A DNA stretch of 64,000 nt. It comes from Luteimonas sp. J29 (GTDB lineage Bacteria; Pseudomonadota; Gammaproteobacteria; Xanthomonadales; Xanthomonadaceae). The translations under genes and the position numbers were made by a program. The DNA lies in contig NZ_AWZR01000001.1 of assembly GCF_000472505.1 (NCBI RefSeq), forward strand, positions 56,286 to 120,285, read 5' to 3'. The notes below the pieces were generated by a model. It was not told the origin of the DNA. It saw nothing but the letters and a program-made list of their open reading frames with translations, and searched no databases. Below, piece after piece: positions 17,985 to 26,646 of this stretch. How positions within the stretch are numbered: position 1 is the stretch's first letter; every line of letters starts with the position of its first letter.

Positions 17985-18155
17985 GGCTGTCGGCAGGTCT
18001 TCGGACTGACGGGTCCGGAAGGCCGTGGCCTTCCACCTCCCCCGCCGCTTCCCGGAGCGTTGGCTCCAGTGCTGGTGGCGGGTTCGTTCCCGATTACCGC
18101 TGCGGGGCAGTGCCGGACTGGCGCCAGGGGCGCGTCACCGGCTTCCCTTTTAATC
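17985..18155 (-). promoter_or_regulatory. Cobalamin riboswitch upstream of nrdA
   Basis: On the minus strand the blocks run AAAAGGGAAGCCGGTG (18151-18136), CTGCCCCGCAGCGGTA (18110-18095), AGCACTGG (18073-18066), GGGAAGCGG, and the B12 box CCGAAGACCTGCCG (18004-17991). This is the canonical cobalamin aptamer order. It ends about 180 bases before the nrdA start. Its presence before a B12-independent class I reductase implies a B12-dependent class II reductase in the same genome. Confidence 0.93.
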
Positions 18156-18184
18156 CGGCCAGCTGCGGCTGGCCCGAACCGACG

Positions 18185-18233
18185 ACCACAAGGTAGTGGG
18201 GTGGGTCGGCTTCCGTCAACCCATATCTTGTGT
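18185..18233 (-). promoter_or_regulatory. Putative nrdA promoter with two NrdR-box-like sites
   Basis: AACCCATATCTTGTGT (18218-18233) resembles the NrdR box (ACACTATATATAGTGT type). A weaker dyad CCAC-AAGGTA-GTGG (18186-18199) lies about 33 bases away, close to the spacing of tandem NrdR sites. On the minus strand TTGACG (18219-18214) and TACCTT (18195-18190) make a candidate promoter with an 18-base spacer, one box over each element. The site is upstream of the riboswitch. Box identity is by eye. Confidence 0.5.
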
Positions 18234-18301
18234 ACGGCCCGACGGCGGGCGCCTGTTTGGCCGGCCTGCCTGCCGGCCGGTCCGGCGCAGGGCGGGCGCC
18301 C

Positions 18302-19453
18302 TCAGCCGCGGTGCTCGCGCGCCAGGTACTCGGCGCCCTGCATCTCGACCAGGCGCGAGGACGTGCGCTCGAACGCGGCGGCCAGGCGCTCGCCGGTGTA
18401 GAGCGCGTGCGGCGCGGCATCCGCGGTGCAGACCAGGTTGACGTGGCCGTCGTAGAGTTCGTCCACCAGGTGCACGAAGCGGCGAGCGGCGTCGTTGCGC
18501 AGTTCGTCGAGCACCGGGATCCCGCCCAGCAGCACGGTGTGGAACTCGCGCGCGATCTCGATGTAGTCGGCGGTGCCGCGCGGTCCCTCGCACAGCGCGG
18601 CGAAGTCGAACCAGGCCATGCCCTTGCTGCGCGCGCGCACCGGGATGCGGCGGCCGTCGATCTCGATCCCCGCGTTGCGGTGGCCGTCGTCGCCGCCGAG
18701 CTCGTGCCAGCGCGACTCCAGCCACGCCTCCGAACCGGGGTCGAGCGGCGCGCGGTATACCGGGGAACGGGTCAGCGCGCGCAGCCGGTAGTCGGTGTCG
18801 CTGTCCAGGTGCACCACGGCGCAGTGGGCCTGGAGCAGGTCGATCGCGGGCAGGAAGCGCTGGCGCTGCAGGCCGTCGCGGTACAGGCCGGGCGGGTCGA
18901 TGTTGGAGGTGGTCACCAGCACGATGCCCTCGGCGAACATGCGCTCGAGCAGGCGGCCGAGGATCATCGCGTCGCCGATGTCGCTGACGAAGAACTCGTC
19001 GAGCACCAGCACCCGCAGCCGGCGCCGCCAGGCGCGCACGATCGTCGCCAGCGGATCGCGTTCGCCGGCGTGGGTCCGCAGCAGTTCGTGCACCGCGCGC
19101 ATGAAGCGGTGGAAGTGGGTGCGGCGCTTGCCGGGCACCCCGCCGGCCCCGGACGACAGCGCCTCGCCGCGCAGCTCGGGCAACGGCAGCGACTGGTGGA
19201 ACAGGTCGACCAGGAAGGTCTTGCCGCGGCCGACGCCGCCCCACAGGTACAGGCCGCGCGGCGCCGGCGTCGCGGCCTGGCCGCGCAGGCGCGCGATCAG
19301 GCCCGTGCGTGGCGGTGGACGCAGCAGTTCGGCATGCAGGCGGTCGAGCTCGCGCAGAGCGGCGTGCTGCGAGGGGTCGTCGTTCCAGTCGCCGCGTTCC
19401 ACGCCGGCGCGGTACAGCGCCGAGGGGGGCGATGCCTCCGTCGGCTCAGCCAT
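18302..19453 (-). CDS. zapE: Cell division ATPase ZapE (AFG1 family)
   Basis: A 383-residue AFG1-type P-loop ATPase. Walker A is GGVGRGKTFLVDLF (about residue 73), and Walker B lies in LRVLVLDEFFVSDIGDAMIL. Later family blocks are TTSNIDPPGLYRDGLQRQRFLPAI and YIEIAREFHTVLLGGIPVL, ending YLAREH. In E. coli ZapE interacts with FtsZ at the constricting septum. The start ATG 19453 overlaps the end of the upstream hydrolase gene by 8 bases, so the two are probably one operon. Confidence 0.94.
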   Translation of the reverse strand: MAEPTEASPPSALYRAGVERGDWNDDPSQHAALRELDRLHAELLRPPPRTGLIARLRGQAATPAPRGLYLWGGVGRGKTFLVDLFHQSLPLPELRGEALSSGAGGVPGKRRTHFHRFMRAVHELLRTHAGERDPLATIVRAWRRRLRVLVLDEFFVSDIGDAMILGRLLERMFAEGIVLVTTSNIDPPGLYRDGLQRQRFLPAIDLLQAHCAVVHLDSDTDYRLRALTRSPVYRAPLDPGSEAWLESRWHELGGDDGHRNAGIEIDGRRIPVRARSKGMAWFDFAALCEGPRGTADYIEIAREFHTVLLGGIPVLDELRNDAARRFVHLVDELYDGHVNLVCTADAAPHALYTGERLAAAFERTSSRLVEMQGAEYLAREHRG

Positions 19454-20117
19454 CCGCGGTGGGGAGGTAGGGGCGCACACCGTGCTTGATCGCGCCGCGC
19501 AGGTCGATCAGCTTGCGGTGGAAGAAGTGGCTGGTGTCGGGCATGCGCACCAGCTCGGCCTGGGCGCCGCTGCGCTCGAGCCAGTCGTACACCGCCTGCG
19601 GGTCCACGATCTCGTCGGCCTCGCCCTGGATCACCAGCCACGGCATGGTTGGCAGCTCGATCGCGTCGAAGTCCCAGCGCCCGGCCGGCGGCGCGATCGA
19701 GAGCAGCAGCCCGGGCTGCAGTTCCGCCGCCGCGCGCAGCGAGACGTACGCGCCGAAGCTGAAGCCGGCCAGCCACAGCACGTGGCCGGGCCGCCGGGCG
19801 CGCACCCAGGCCGCCACCGCGCGCAGGTCGTCGGCCTCGCCATTGCCGTGGTCGAACTCGCCTTCCGAGGCGCCGGTGCCGCGGAAGTTGAACCGCACCG
19901 TGGTCGCGCCCAGCTCGCGCAGGCTGCGCGCGGCCATGGTCACGACCTTGTTGTGCATGGTCCCGCCCTCGGTCGGGAGCGGGTGGCAGACGATGGCCAC
20001 CAGCGGCAGCGGCGTCGCGTCGCCCTCGGGCGGGTCGACCGCCACCTCGAGCCGGCCCGCGGGTCCCGGCAGCTGGAGCGTGGCGGCGTCGTCGGGGAAC
20101 GGGGGCAGGTTGGACAT
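19446..20117 (-). CDS. Alpha/beta hydrolase (COG2945 type)
   Basis: A 223-residue cytoplasmic alpha/beta hydrolase. The nucleophile elbow is GFSFGAYVS (Ser about residue 118), preceded by the oxyanion region CHPLPTEGGTMHNKVV and FNFRGTGASEGEFDHG. The acid and His lie in GEADEIVDP and DTSHFFHRKL. The substrate of this group is unknown. TATCAT (20129-20124) stands exactly six bases before the ATG with no Shine-Dalgarno, suggesting a leaderless message. It is coupled to zapE downstream. Confidence 0.9.
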   Translation of the reverse strand: MSNLPPFPDDAATLQLPGPAGRLEVAVDPPEGDATPLPLVAIVCHPLPTEGGTMHNKVVTMAARSLRELGATTVRFNFRGTGASEGEFDHGNGEADDLRAVAAWVRARRPGHVLWLAGFSFGAYVSLRAAAELQPGLLLSIAPPAGRWDFDAIELPTMPWLVIQGEADEIVDPQAVYDWLERSGAQAELVRMPDTSHFFHRKLIDLRGAIKHGVRPYLPTADG

Positions 20118-20268
20118 CGCGGCATGATACCGGGGCGCGCCGTGCGACCGGCATCAACCGCCCGCGAACGCGCCGCCAACCTGCACGGGAGGCACAGGCC
20201 ACTGACGGCCTCTGAATCGGGAATACGCCGGCTGATCGACGCCGTTTTCCGCATTTTCGCAGGAATTA

Positions 20269-20700
20269 CCGACGCAAGGCGCCAACTGGCGTCGGCGCCC
20301 CGCCTTCGATCGCCCCCCTTGCCGTCCGGCACGAGCACCGTTCCAGCGCGCGGACGCCGATCCCGGGATGGCGGCCGTCCAGCGCGCCGACCCGGACCGC
20401 GACGCCAGGTCGAGGCGCTGATCGGCCGGCACCAGCGCAACGTCCTCGATCGCGACCCGGCGGATTCGAGCCGGCCGGTGGCCAGCGCCTCCCCGGCGCC
20501 GCCAGCGCCTGGCCGATGGCCTTGGGCGAGCCGTCGATCGCCACCACGTGGCAGCCCGGGCGGTGCCTGGCCAGCCAGCGCGCGGCGGCCCCCGGTCCGC
20601 CGCCGGTCTCGAGGGCGCGCATGCCAGGTCGCACAGGCAGCGCCTCGGCCACCGCGCGCAGCCCGGGTGAGATCCGCTCGTCCCCGGGGTCGCCAGCCAT
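20269..20700 (-). pseudogene. Decayed SAM-dependent methyltransferase
   Basis: The first 65 codons read as a class I methyltransferase: ISPGLRAVAEALPVRPG, motif I LETGGGPGAAARWLARH, then HVVAIDGSPKAIGQAL. After that the homologous sequence jumps between frames: GAGEALATGRLE in a second frame, VAIEDVALVPADQRLDLA in a third, VAVRVGALDGRHPGIGVRALER back in the first, then VLVPDGKGG in another. At least four small insertions or deletions are needed, which is too many for sequencing error. I conclude it is a relic. The remaining open frame is 144 codons. Confidence 0.75.
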
Positions 20701-20745
20701 GTCCGGACCGCCTGCCTGCGACGGGGGGCCATGGGCGCGGTGAGG

Positions 20746-22518
20746 CTAGAGGTCCAGCCCCACCAGCAGCGGGTCGTGGTCCGAACTGCGCCAGGGTCTG
20801 GGTGGACGATCGCCGCCGTTGCCGTCACGATCGCTGGCGTTCGCCGGTTCGTCGGCATTGCTGTGCCACACCGCCGCGCCCGCGAGGCGGCGGGCCAGGG
20901 CCGGGCTGAGCAGGGCGTGGTCGAGGCGACCGGCGAGGCCGTCGAACACGAAGCTGTGGGGGCCGCGACGGCCGGAGGGGGCGAGCGCATCGACCCAGCC
21001 TTCGGCACGCAGCAGGCGCAGCGGGTCTTCCTGGCTGTAGCTGTTGAAATCGCCGGCGATCACGGCCAGATCGCTGCCGGTTCCGGTTGGGTCGCGGGCC
21101 ATCCACGCCGCCAGGCGGCGTGCCGATTCGACCCGGGTCGCGTTCCAGCAGGCCTGGCCGTCGCCCTGGTCGGCATCGGCGCCGCGGGCCTCGCCGCAGC
21201 CCTTGGACTTGAAGTGGTTGGCCACCAGCACGAAGGCCGGCCCGCTGTCGCGGCCATCGTTCCGGGGAACGAAGGCCTGGGCCAGCGGCACCCGGCTGCG
21301 GGTGCCGAAGGGGCCGCCCTCGAGCGTGGCCGGCGCGCCGAGCGGACGCAGCCGCGAGCGGCGATAGACGATGGCGACCCGGATCACGTCCCCGCCCGGG
21401 CCGTGCCCGGCGTCGACGAAGGCCCAGTCGCCGCCGCCGGCGTTGAGCGCCGCGACCAGCTGGGCCAGGCTCGAATCCGGCCCGTAGCCGTCGTTCTCCA
21501 GCTCCATCAGGGCCGCCGCGTGGGGATCGAGCGCGTGCAGCGTGGCGACCAGGGCGTCGAGCTGGGCCCGCAGCTGGGCCGGGGTGCGGGCGCCGCGCGC
21601 GGTCGGGAAGCCGCCGCCGCGGCCGTCGCCGTTGAACAGGTTGTGCAGGTTGAGCACCGCCAGGCGCAGGTTGCCCGGCACGGTGGGCGGCGGCGGCCGG
21701 TCTGCGGGCTCGAGACGCAGCGGCGCGATCAGCTGCAGCCGTACCTCGCCCCAGCGCTGGTCGACGATGCCCTCGACGTCGCGCGCCACGCTGCCCAGGC
21801 GCGGCGGCGGCCGGTCGTCGAGGTACCAGGTGCGGCCCGGGTTCTCGTCGGCCCTGGCGTCGTCGAGCAGCAGCAGGCGGCGCGCGTTGTCGGCCGCCAC
21901 CCGGGCGGCCTGCTCGCCGGGCGGCACCACCTCGGTGGGCACCGCCAGGCGTCCGCCGAAGCTGGCGTGCAGCACGCCGCGGCGGGACAGCTGGTGCTGG
22001 CCGGACACGGTCAGCGGCGCCGCGATCCGCACGCGCATGCCCTCGTAGGGCTCCCAGTCCACCGGGGGTGCGTGGAGCAGCAGCGGCGCCACCTCGCCGC
22101 GGCCGGTGACCTCGATCCGGCCTGCCTGCAGGGTGGTGAGCGTGCCGCGCGCGCGGTCGCCGTGTTCGACCACCCGGCCCTGCAGGCGCACGCGGTCGCC
22201 CGCGCGCAGGCCGGGCTCGTCGAGGTCGGAGACCACGAACAGGCCGTCGGAGGTCGCCGGGTCGCCGTCGCCGTCGTCCTGCACGAACCAGCCGCCGAGG
22301 TGGCGGGCGAAGTTGCCGGTGACCACGCCTTCGACGGTGACCTCCTGGCCGAGCAGGGGGCTGGCGTCGCCGCGGCCCTGGACCGCGCCGATCGCGACCA
22401 CGCCATCGGCCCGCGGCGACGGCTGCGGCGCGGCGGTGCCGGTGGGGAGTTCGCAGCCGGCGGCCAGGCTCGCGGCCAGGAGCAGGGCGGGGAGGCAGGG
22501 GCGGCGGGCGACGGGCAT
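20746..22518 (-). CDS. Secreted endonuclease/exonuclease/phosphatase-family nuclease (lipoprotein)
   Basis: A 590-residue protein with a lipoprotein signal (lipobox LAAGC about residue 18). The middle (about 40-280) is an OB-fold-like region seen in extracellular nucleases (GVVTGNFARHLGGWFVQDDGDGDP, GRVVEHGDRARGTLTTL). The C-terminal EEP nuclease domain carries LNLHNLFNGDG, the metal-binding Glu in MELENDGYG, GDFNSYSQEDP, RLDHALLS and the catalytic SSDHDPLL. This is the ExeM/YhcR-like architecture, for degrading extracellular DNA. ATG 22518 is chosen for the signal peptide; an upstream start at 22551 exists. Confidence 0.9.
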   Translation of the reverse strand: MPVARRPCLPALLLAASLAAGCELPTGTAAPQPSPRADGVVAIGAVQGRGDASPLLGQEVTVEGVVTGNFARHLGGWFVQDDGDGDPATSDGLFVVSDLDEPGLRAGDRVRLQGRVVEHGDRARGTLTTLQAGRIEVTGRGEVAPLLLHAPPVDWEPYEGMRVRIAAPLTVSGQHQLSRRGVLHASFGGRLAVPTEVVPPGEQAARVAADNARRLLLLDDARADENPGRTWYLDDRPPPRLGSVARDVEGIVDQRWGEVRLQLIAPLRLEPADRPPPPTVPGNLRLAVLNLHNLFNGDGRGGGFPTARGARTPAQLRAQLDALVATLHALDPHAAALMELENDGYGPDSSLAQLVAALNAGGGDWAFVDAGHGPGGDVIRVAIVYRRSRLRPLGAPATLEGGPFGTRSRVPLAQAFVPRNDGRDSGPAFVLVANHFKSKGCGEARGADADQGDGQACWNATRVESARRLAAWMARDPTGTGSDLAVIAGDFNSYSQEDPLRLLRAEGWVDALAPSGRRGPHSFVFDGLAGRLDHALLSPALARRLAGAAVWHSNADEPANASDRDGNGGDRPPRPWRSSDHDPLLVGLDL

Positions 22519-22600
22519 GCGGAGGCGTCGTGCGGGTGGCGGACACGACAACGCCGCCCGGAGGCGGCGTCGCGCGCGGTGGCCGGAACCGGCGACCAGC

Positions 22601-23116
22601 CTACTTCAGGTTGTCGAGCATCCAGTCGACCGACGCCCGGACCTGCTCTTCGGTCAGGGCCGGGTTGCCGCCCTTCGGCGGCATCACGCCGGCGCTGCCG
22701 GTGTAGCCCTCGATCGCGTGGCGGTACAGGGTCTCGGCGCCCTGGGCGATGCGCGCGGACCACTGGCCGGCGGCCAGGGTCGGCGCTCCGCCGGCGCCCG
22801 AGCCGTGGCAGCCCGAGCACAGGTTCTGGTAGATCACCGAGCCGTCCAGGGTGCCGCCGTAGGCGACCTGCGACGCGGCGGCAGCCGCGGCGGCGGCGGC
22901 GGCCGCGGCCTTGGCGGCGGCGCCGGTGCTGCCGGCATAGACCGCGCCGACCGGGGCGATGCGGTTCTCGGTGCGCTTGGCGGCGGCCGGGTCGACCTCC
23001 GGGGGCAGCACGCGGTGGAGCGCGATCGCGGCGACGATCAGGCCAAGCGTGATCGCGACCAGGAAGGCGATCACCAGCGAAAAGCGCTTGAGGAACTCAA
23101 GGTCGTAATTGCGCAC
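22601..23116 (-). CDS. Membrane-anchored c-type cytochrome (c5-like)
   Basis: A 171-residue protein with one N-terminal membrane anchor (RFSLVIAFLVAITLGLIVAA, residues 11-30), an Ala-rich linker including a run of more than ten Ala, and one cytochrome c domain with haem site CSGCH (about residue 104) and axial Met in AGVMPPKGGNP. It resembles cytochrome c5 and would carry electrons in the periplasm. I chose GTG 23116 (VRNYDLEFLKRF) because it has AAGGG nine bases upstream. A possible -10 TATACT lies near 23168-23163. Confidence 0.9.
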   Translation of the reverse strand: MRNYDLEFLKRFSLVIAFLVAITLGLIVAAIALHRVLPPEVDPAAAKRTENRIAPVGAVYAGSTGAAAKAAAAAAAAAAAASQVAYGGTLDGSVIYQNLCSGCHGSGAGGAPTLAAGQWSARIAQGAETLYRHAIEGYTGSAGVMPPKGGNPALTEEQVRASVDWMLDNLK

Positions 23117-23256
23117 GAAAACACCCTTGGCAGGCGGCAGACGGGCCGCAGCTGGCCGGCAAGTATAAGGCAAGCCCCGGCCGCGTTGCGCCCGCATGCC
23201 GGGCGCGGCCCCCGGGTCTCGTGTCCTGCGAAGCGGCTCCGGCACAATGCCCGGAC

Positions 23257-26200
23257 ATGGCCGACCCCGCGCAGCCCGACTTCCGGCTCTACCACTCCAA
23301 CGCGCTGGAGGTGCTGGCGGGCGTGCTGGCCGACGTCCTGCGCACGCCCGCCGACCCGCGGCGGCCGCTGGCGCCGGACGTGGTCCTGATTCCGCAGGTG
23401 GCGATGCGGCGCTGGCTGCAGGCCACCCTGGCCGAACGCCACGGCGTGGCCGCGAACATCGCCTTCCTCACCCCGGGCGAGTTCGTGGCCCTGGCGCTGG
23501 AAGCCAACCTCGGCCCGACCCCGGACGAACTCGAGCCGGAGGTGCTGCGCTGGCACCTGTACGCCGCGCTCACCGACCCGGTGCTGCTGGCGCGGCCGGC
23601 GCTGGCGGGCATCGCCGCCTACGTCGGCGGCGACGACCCGCTGCGTGCCTGGTCGCTGGCCGGCGAACTGGCCGGGGTGTTCGGCAAGTACCAGGCGTGG
23701 CGCCGCGACTGGCTGCTGCGCTGGGAGGCGGGCGCGGACCCCGACGACCCGCAGGCCGAGCTGTGGCGACGGGTGGCCCGCGGCCGCGCCCACCGCGCGC
23801 GCCGGATCCAGGCCTACCTCGAGCGCCACGGCCGCCACGACGGGCCGCTGCCCGCCGGCCTGCCGCCGCGGCTGTGCGCGTTCGCCACCCTCAACGTCTC
23901 GCCCGACGTGCTGCGCGTGATCGCCACCCAGGCCCGGGTCGGGACCCTGCACTGCTTCGTGCCTTCGCCGGTGAAGGACTACTGGGGCGACCTGCAGAAG
24001 GTGCGCCGGCTGCCCGAGGCCGAGCTGCACGCGCAAGGCCCGCTGCTGGCCGGCGGCGAGAACCGCCTGCTCCAGGCCTGGGGCGTGGCCGGCGTCGACT
24101 TCATGCGCCTGGTCGGCGACCACGAGGTGGTGCACGCCTCGGCCGAACTCGATGTCCACGCCGACCCGGGCGACGGTGGCGGCCGGCTCCACGGCAGCCT
24201 GCTGCGGCGGCTGCAGTCGGACCTGTTCCACCGCCGCGGCGCGCCCGGCTGGCCGCTGCGCGAGGCGGTGGACCGCAGCGACCCGAGCCTGCAGTTCCAC
24301 GCCTGCCATACCCGCCTGCGCGAACTGCAGGTGCTGCGCGACCAGCTGCGCGCACTGTTCGACGACGACCGCTTCGATCCGCCGCTGCAACCGCGCGAGG
24401 TCGCGGTGCTGGCGCCGGACATCGATCCCTACCTGCCCTACCTCGACGCGGTCTTCGGTGGCCGCGGCCAGGGCGACGCGATTCCCTACGCGCTGGCCGA
24501 CGCCAGCCCGCTCGCCAACGAACCGCTGGCCGAGGTGTTCCTGCGCCTGCTGGCGCTGCCGGTCTCGCGCTTCGGCCTGCACGAGGTGCTCGACCTGCTC
24601 GCCAGTCCGGCGCTGGCCGAGGCCAACGGACTCGACGCGCCCGCGCTCGAGCAGCTGCACGCCTGGCTCTCGGCGGCCGGCGCGCGCTGGGGCCTGGACG
24701 GCGAGCATCGCGCGCGCTTCGATGCGCCGGCCGACCACGCCTACACCTGGACGTTCGCCCTGGACCGGCTGCTGCTCGGCCATGCCAGCGGCAGCGACGC
24801 GCTGGTGGCCGCGCCCGACGGCCGCCTCGTCGCGCCGCTGCCGGAACTCGAAGGCGGCGCGCTGGACGCGCTCGACACCCTGCTGCGCCTGTTGCGCGAG
24901 CTGGCGCGGCAGGCACAGGTCCTGGGCGAGGCGATGCCGCCCGCGCGCTGGCGCGAGCGCCTGCTGGGCCTGCTCGACGCGCTGCTGCCGCGGCCGCCGT
25001 CCAGCCCGGCGTCGCAGCGTGCGCTCGACCGCCTGCGCGCGCTCGTGGATGCGTTCGCGAAGAGCGCGGAACAGGCCGGATTCACCGCCCCGGTCCCGGC
25101 CGAGGCGGTGCGCGCGCACTTCGCCGCCGTGCTCGCCGAGGCGGACACGCGCGCGCCGCTGCTCACCGGCGGCGTGAGCATCGCGCGCATGGTGCCGATG
25201 CGGCTGCTGCCGTTCCGGGTGATCTGCGTGCTCGGCCTCAACGACGGCGAGTTCCCGCGCCGCGATCCCGCGCCGGGGCTCAACCGCCTCACCGCCGAAC
25301 TCGGCACGTCTCGCCGCCGCGCCGGCGACCGCTCCAACCGCGACGACGACCGCTTCCTGTTCCTGCAGCTGTTCACCGCGGCGCAGGACGCGTTCTACGT
25401 GAGCTGGCAGGGCGCCGACCCGCGCGACGGCAGCCGCCGCGAGCCCTCGGTGCTGGTGTCGGAGCTGCTCGAAGCCGCGGCCGCGCAGCACGCGCCCGGT
25501 GCCGCGGAGGACGTGGCCGAGGCGCTGGTCGTGCGCCATCCGCTGCAGCCGTTCTCCGCCGAGGCGTTCGGCGCCGGCGGCGATCCGCGCCGCTTCTCCT
25601 ACGCCGCGCACTGGCGCGAGGCCGCAGCCGGGGCCGGGCGCCGGCGCGCGCCGTTGCCGCCGTGGTTCGAGGGCGAACCGCTGCCGGCGCCCGACGCGGA
25701 ACCGGACCTGCCGCTGTCCGCGCTGCGTCGCTTCCTGATGCGGCCGGCCGAGGAACTGCTGCGGCGCATGGACGTGCGCCTGGTCGGCATCGACGAGCGC
25801 GGCGAGGACCTCGAGCCGCTCGACGCGCCGGCGGGCGGGCTCGAGCGCAGCCGGCTGCAGCATGCGCTGTTCGAGGAACTGCTGCAGGGACACGACGACG
25901 CGCGCATCCACGCCCGCCTGGGCGCGCGCGGCCTGCTGCCGTCGGCCGCGCCGGGGCGGCGCGTGCTGGCCGAGGCGCGCCGGACGCTGGCGCCGTGGGT
26001 GGACGCGTTCTCGCAGTGGCGCGGCGATGCGCAGCCGCGGTCCGTGGCCGCCGAGGTGCAGATCGACGGGGTGCGCATGCATGGCCGCATCGAAGGCGTG
26101 TATCCCGACGGCATCGCGCGCCTGCGCTTCGGCAAGCTCAACGGGCCGGCCGCGATCCGCCATGGCCTGGACTGGCTGCTGGCGCGCGCGGCGGGCCTGG

Positions 26201-26646
26201 ACCTGCGCCTGGTCGAGTTCCACGACGCCGGCAGCGACGGCCACGGCCCGCACGAATCGCCCGACCTGTCGCCGCAGGCCGCGCGCGCCGCCCTGCGCCG
26301 GCTGCTGGAGCTGCGCGCCACCGGCCTGCGCGAACCGCTGCCGTACGCACCCTACAGCGCCTGGGCCTACTTCAGCTGCGACAAGGATGAGGCCAGCGCG
26401 GTCGCCGCCGCGCGGGCGCAGTGGCATGGCGGCGGCAACGGCGGCTATGCCGAAGGGCAGGGCGAGGCGATCGGACAGGTGCTGCGCGGACGCGATCCGT
26501 TCGCGGACGACGCGCTGCTGCTGCGCTTCGCCGACCTGGCGATGACGGTGTTCCTCGCCCTGCGCGCGGGCCAGGTCTACCAAGGCGTCGATGCCGACGC
26601 GCTCGCGGGGCTGGCCGCGCGCTTCGAGCCGGAGGAGGGCCAATGA
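23257..26646 (+). CDS. recC: Exodeoxyribonuclease V, gamma subunit
   Basis: A 1129-residue RecC, the subunit of RecBCD that splits the duplex and recognises Chi. It starts FRLYHSNALEVLAGVLADVL, with VVLIPQVAMRRWLQATLAE, the FATLNVSPDVLRVI block, FHACHTRLRELQVLRDQLRA, VAVLAPDIDPYLPYLDAVFG, VPMRLLPFRVICVLGLNDGEFPR, RSNRDDDRFLFLQLFTAAQ, and a late YAPYSAWAYFSC. The ATG at 23257 is preferred over an upstream open frame from 23221 because homologs start here. Its stop overlaps the recB start (ATGA), so translation is coupled. Confidence 0.96.
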   Translation: MADPAQPDFRLYHSNALEVLAGVLADVLRTPADPRRPLAPDVVLIPQVAMRRWLQATLAERHGVAANIAFLTPGEFVALALEANLGPTPDELEPEVLRWHLYAALTDPVLLARPALAGIAAYVGGDDPLRAWSLAGELAGVFGKYQAWRRDWLLRWEAGADPDDPQAELWRRVARGRAHRARRIQAYLERHGRHDGPLPAGLPPRLCAFATLNVSPDVLRVIATQARVGTLHCFVPSPVKDYWGDLQKVRRLPEAELHAQGPLLAGGENRLLQAWGVAGVDFMRLVGDHEVVHASAELDVHADPGDGGGRLHGSLLRRLQSDLFHRRGAPGWPLREAVDRSDPSLQFHACHTRLRELQVLRDQLRALFDDDRFDPPLQPREVAVLAPDIDPYLPYLDAVFGGRGQGDAIPYALADASPLANEPLAEVFLRLLALPVSRFGLHEVLDLLASPALAEANGLDAPALEQLHAWLSAAGARWGLDGEHRARFDAPADHAYTWTFALDRLLLGHASGSDALVAAPDGRLVAPLPELEGGALDALDTLLRLLRELARQAQVLGEAMPPARWRERLLGLLDALLPRPPSSPASQRALDRLRALVDAFAKSAEQAGFTAPVPAEAVRAHFAAVLAEADTRAPLLTGGVSIARMVPMRLLPFRVICVLGLNDGEFPRRDPAPGLNRLTAELGTSRRRAGDRSNRDDDRFLFLQLFTAAQDAFYVSWQGADPRDGSRREPSVLVSELLEAAAAQHAPGAAEDVAEALVVRHPLQPFSAEAFGAGGDPRRFSYAAHWREAAAGAGRRRAPLPPWFEGEPLPAPDAEPDLPLSALRRFLMRPAEELLRRMDVRLVGIDERGEDLEPLDAPAGGLERSRLQHALFEELLQGHDDARIHARLGARGLLPSAAPGRRVLAEARRTLAPWVDAFSQWRGDAQPRSVAAEVQIDGVRMHGRIEGVYPDGIARLRFGKLNGPAAIRHGLDWLLARAAGLDLRLVEFHDAGSDGHGPHESPDLSPQAARAALRRLLELRATGLREPLPYAPYSAWAYFSCDKDEASAVAAARAQWHGGGNGGYAEGQGEAIGQVLRGRDPFADDALLLRFADLAMTVFLALRAGQVYQGVDADALAGLAARFEPEEGQ

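Noticed and set aside
23071..26643. Very long open frame (1190 codons) on the minus strand opposite recC
   Set aside because: High GC makes antisense frames open. Its translation is Arg/Ala/Gln/His-rich with no domain pattern, while the plus strand encodes a clear RecC.
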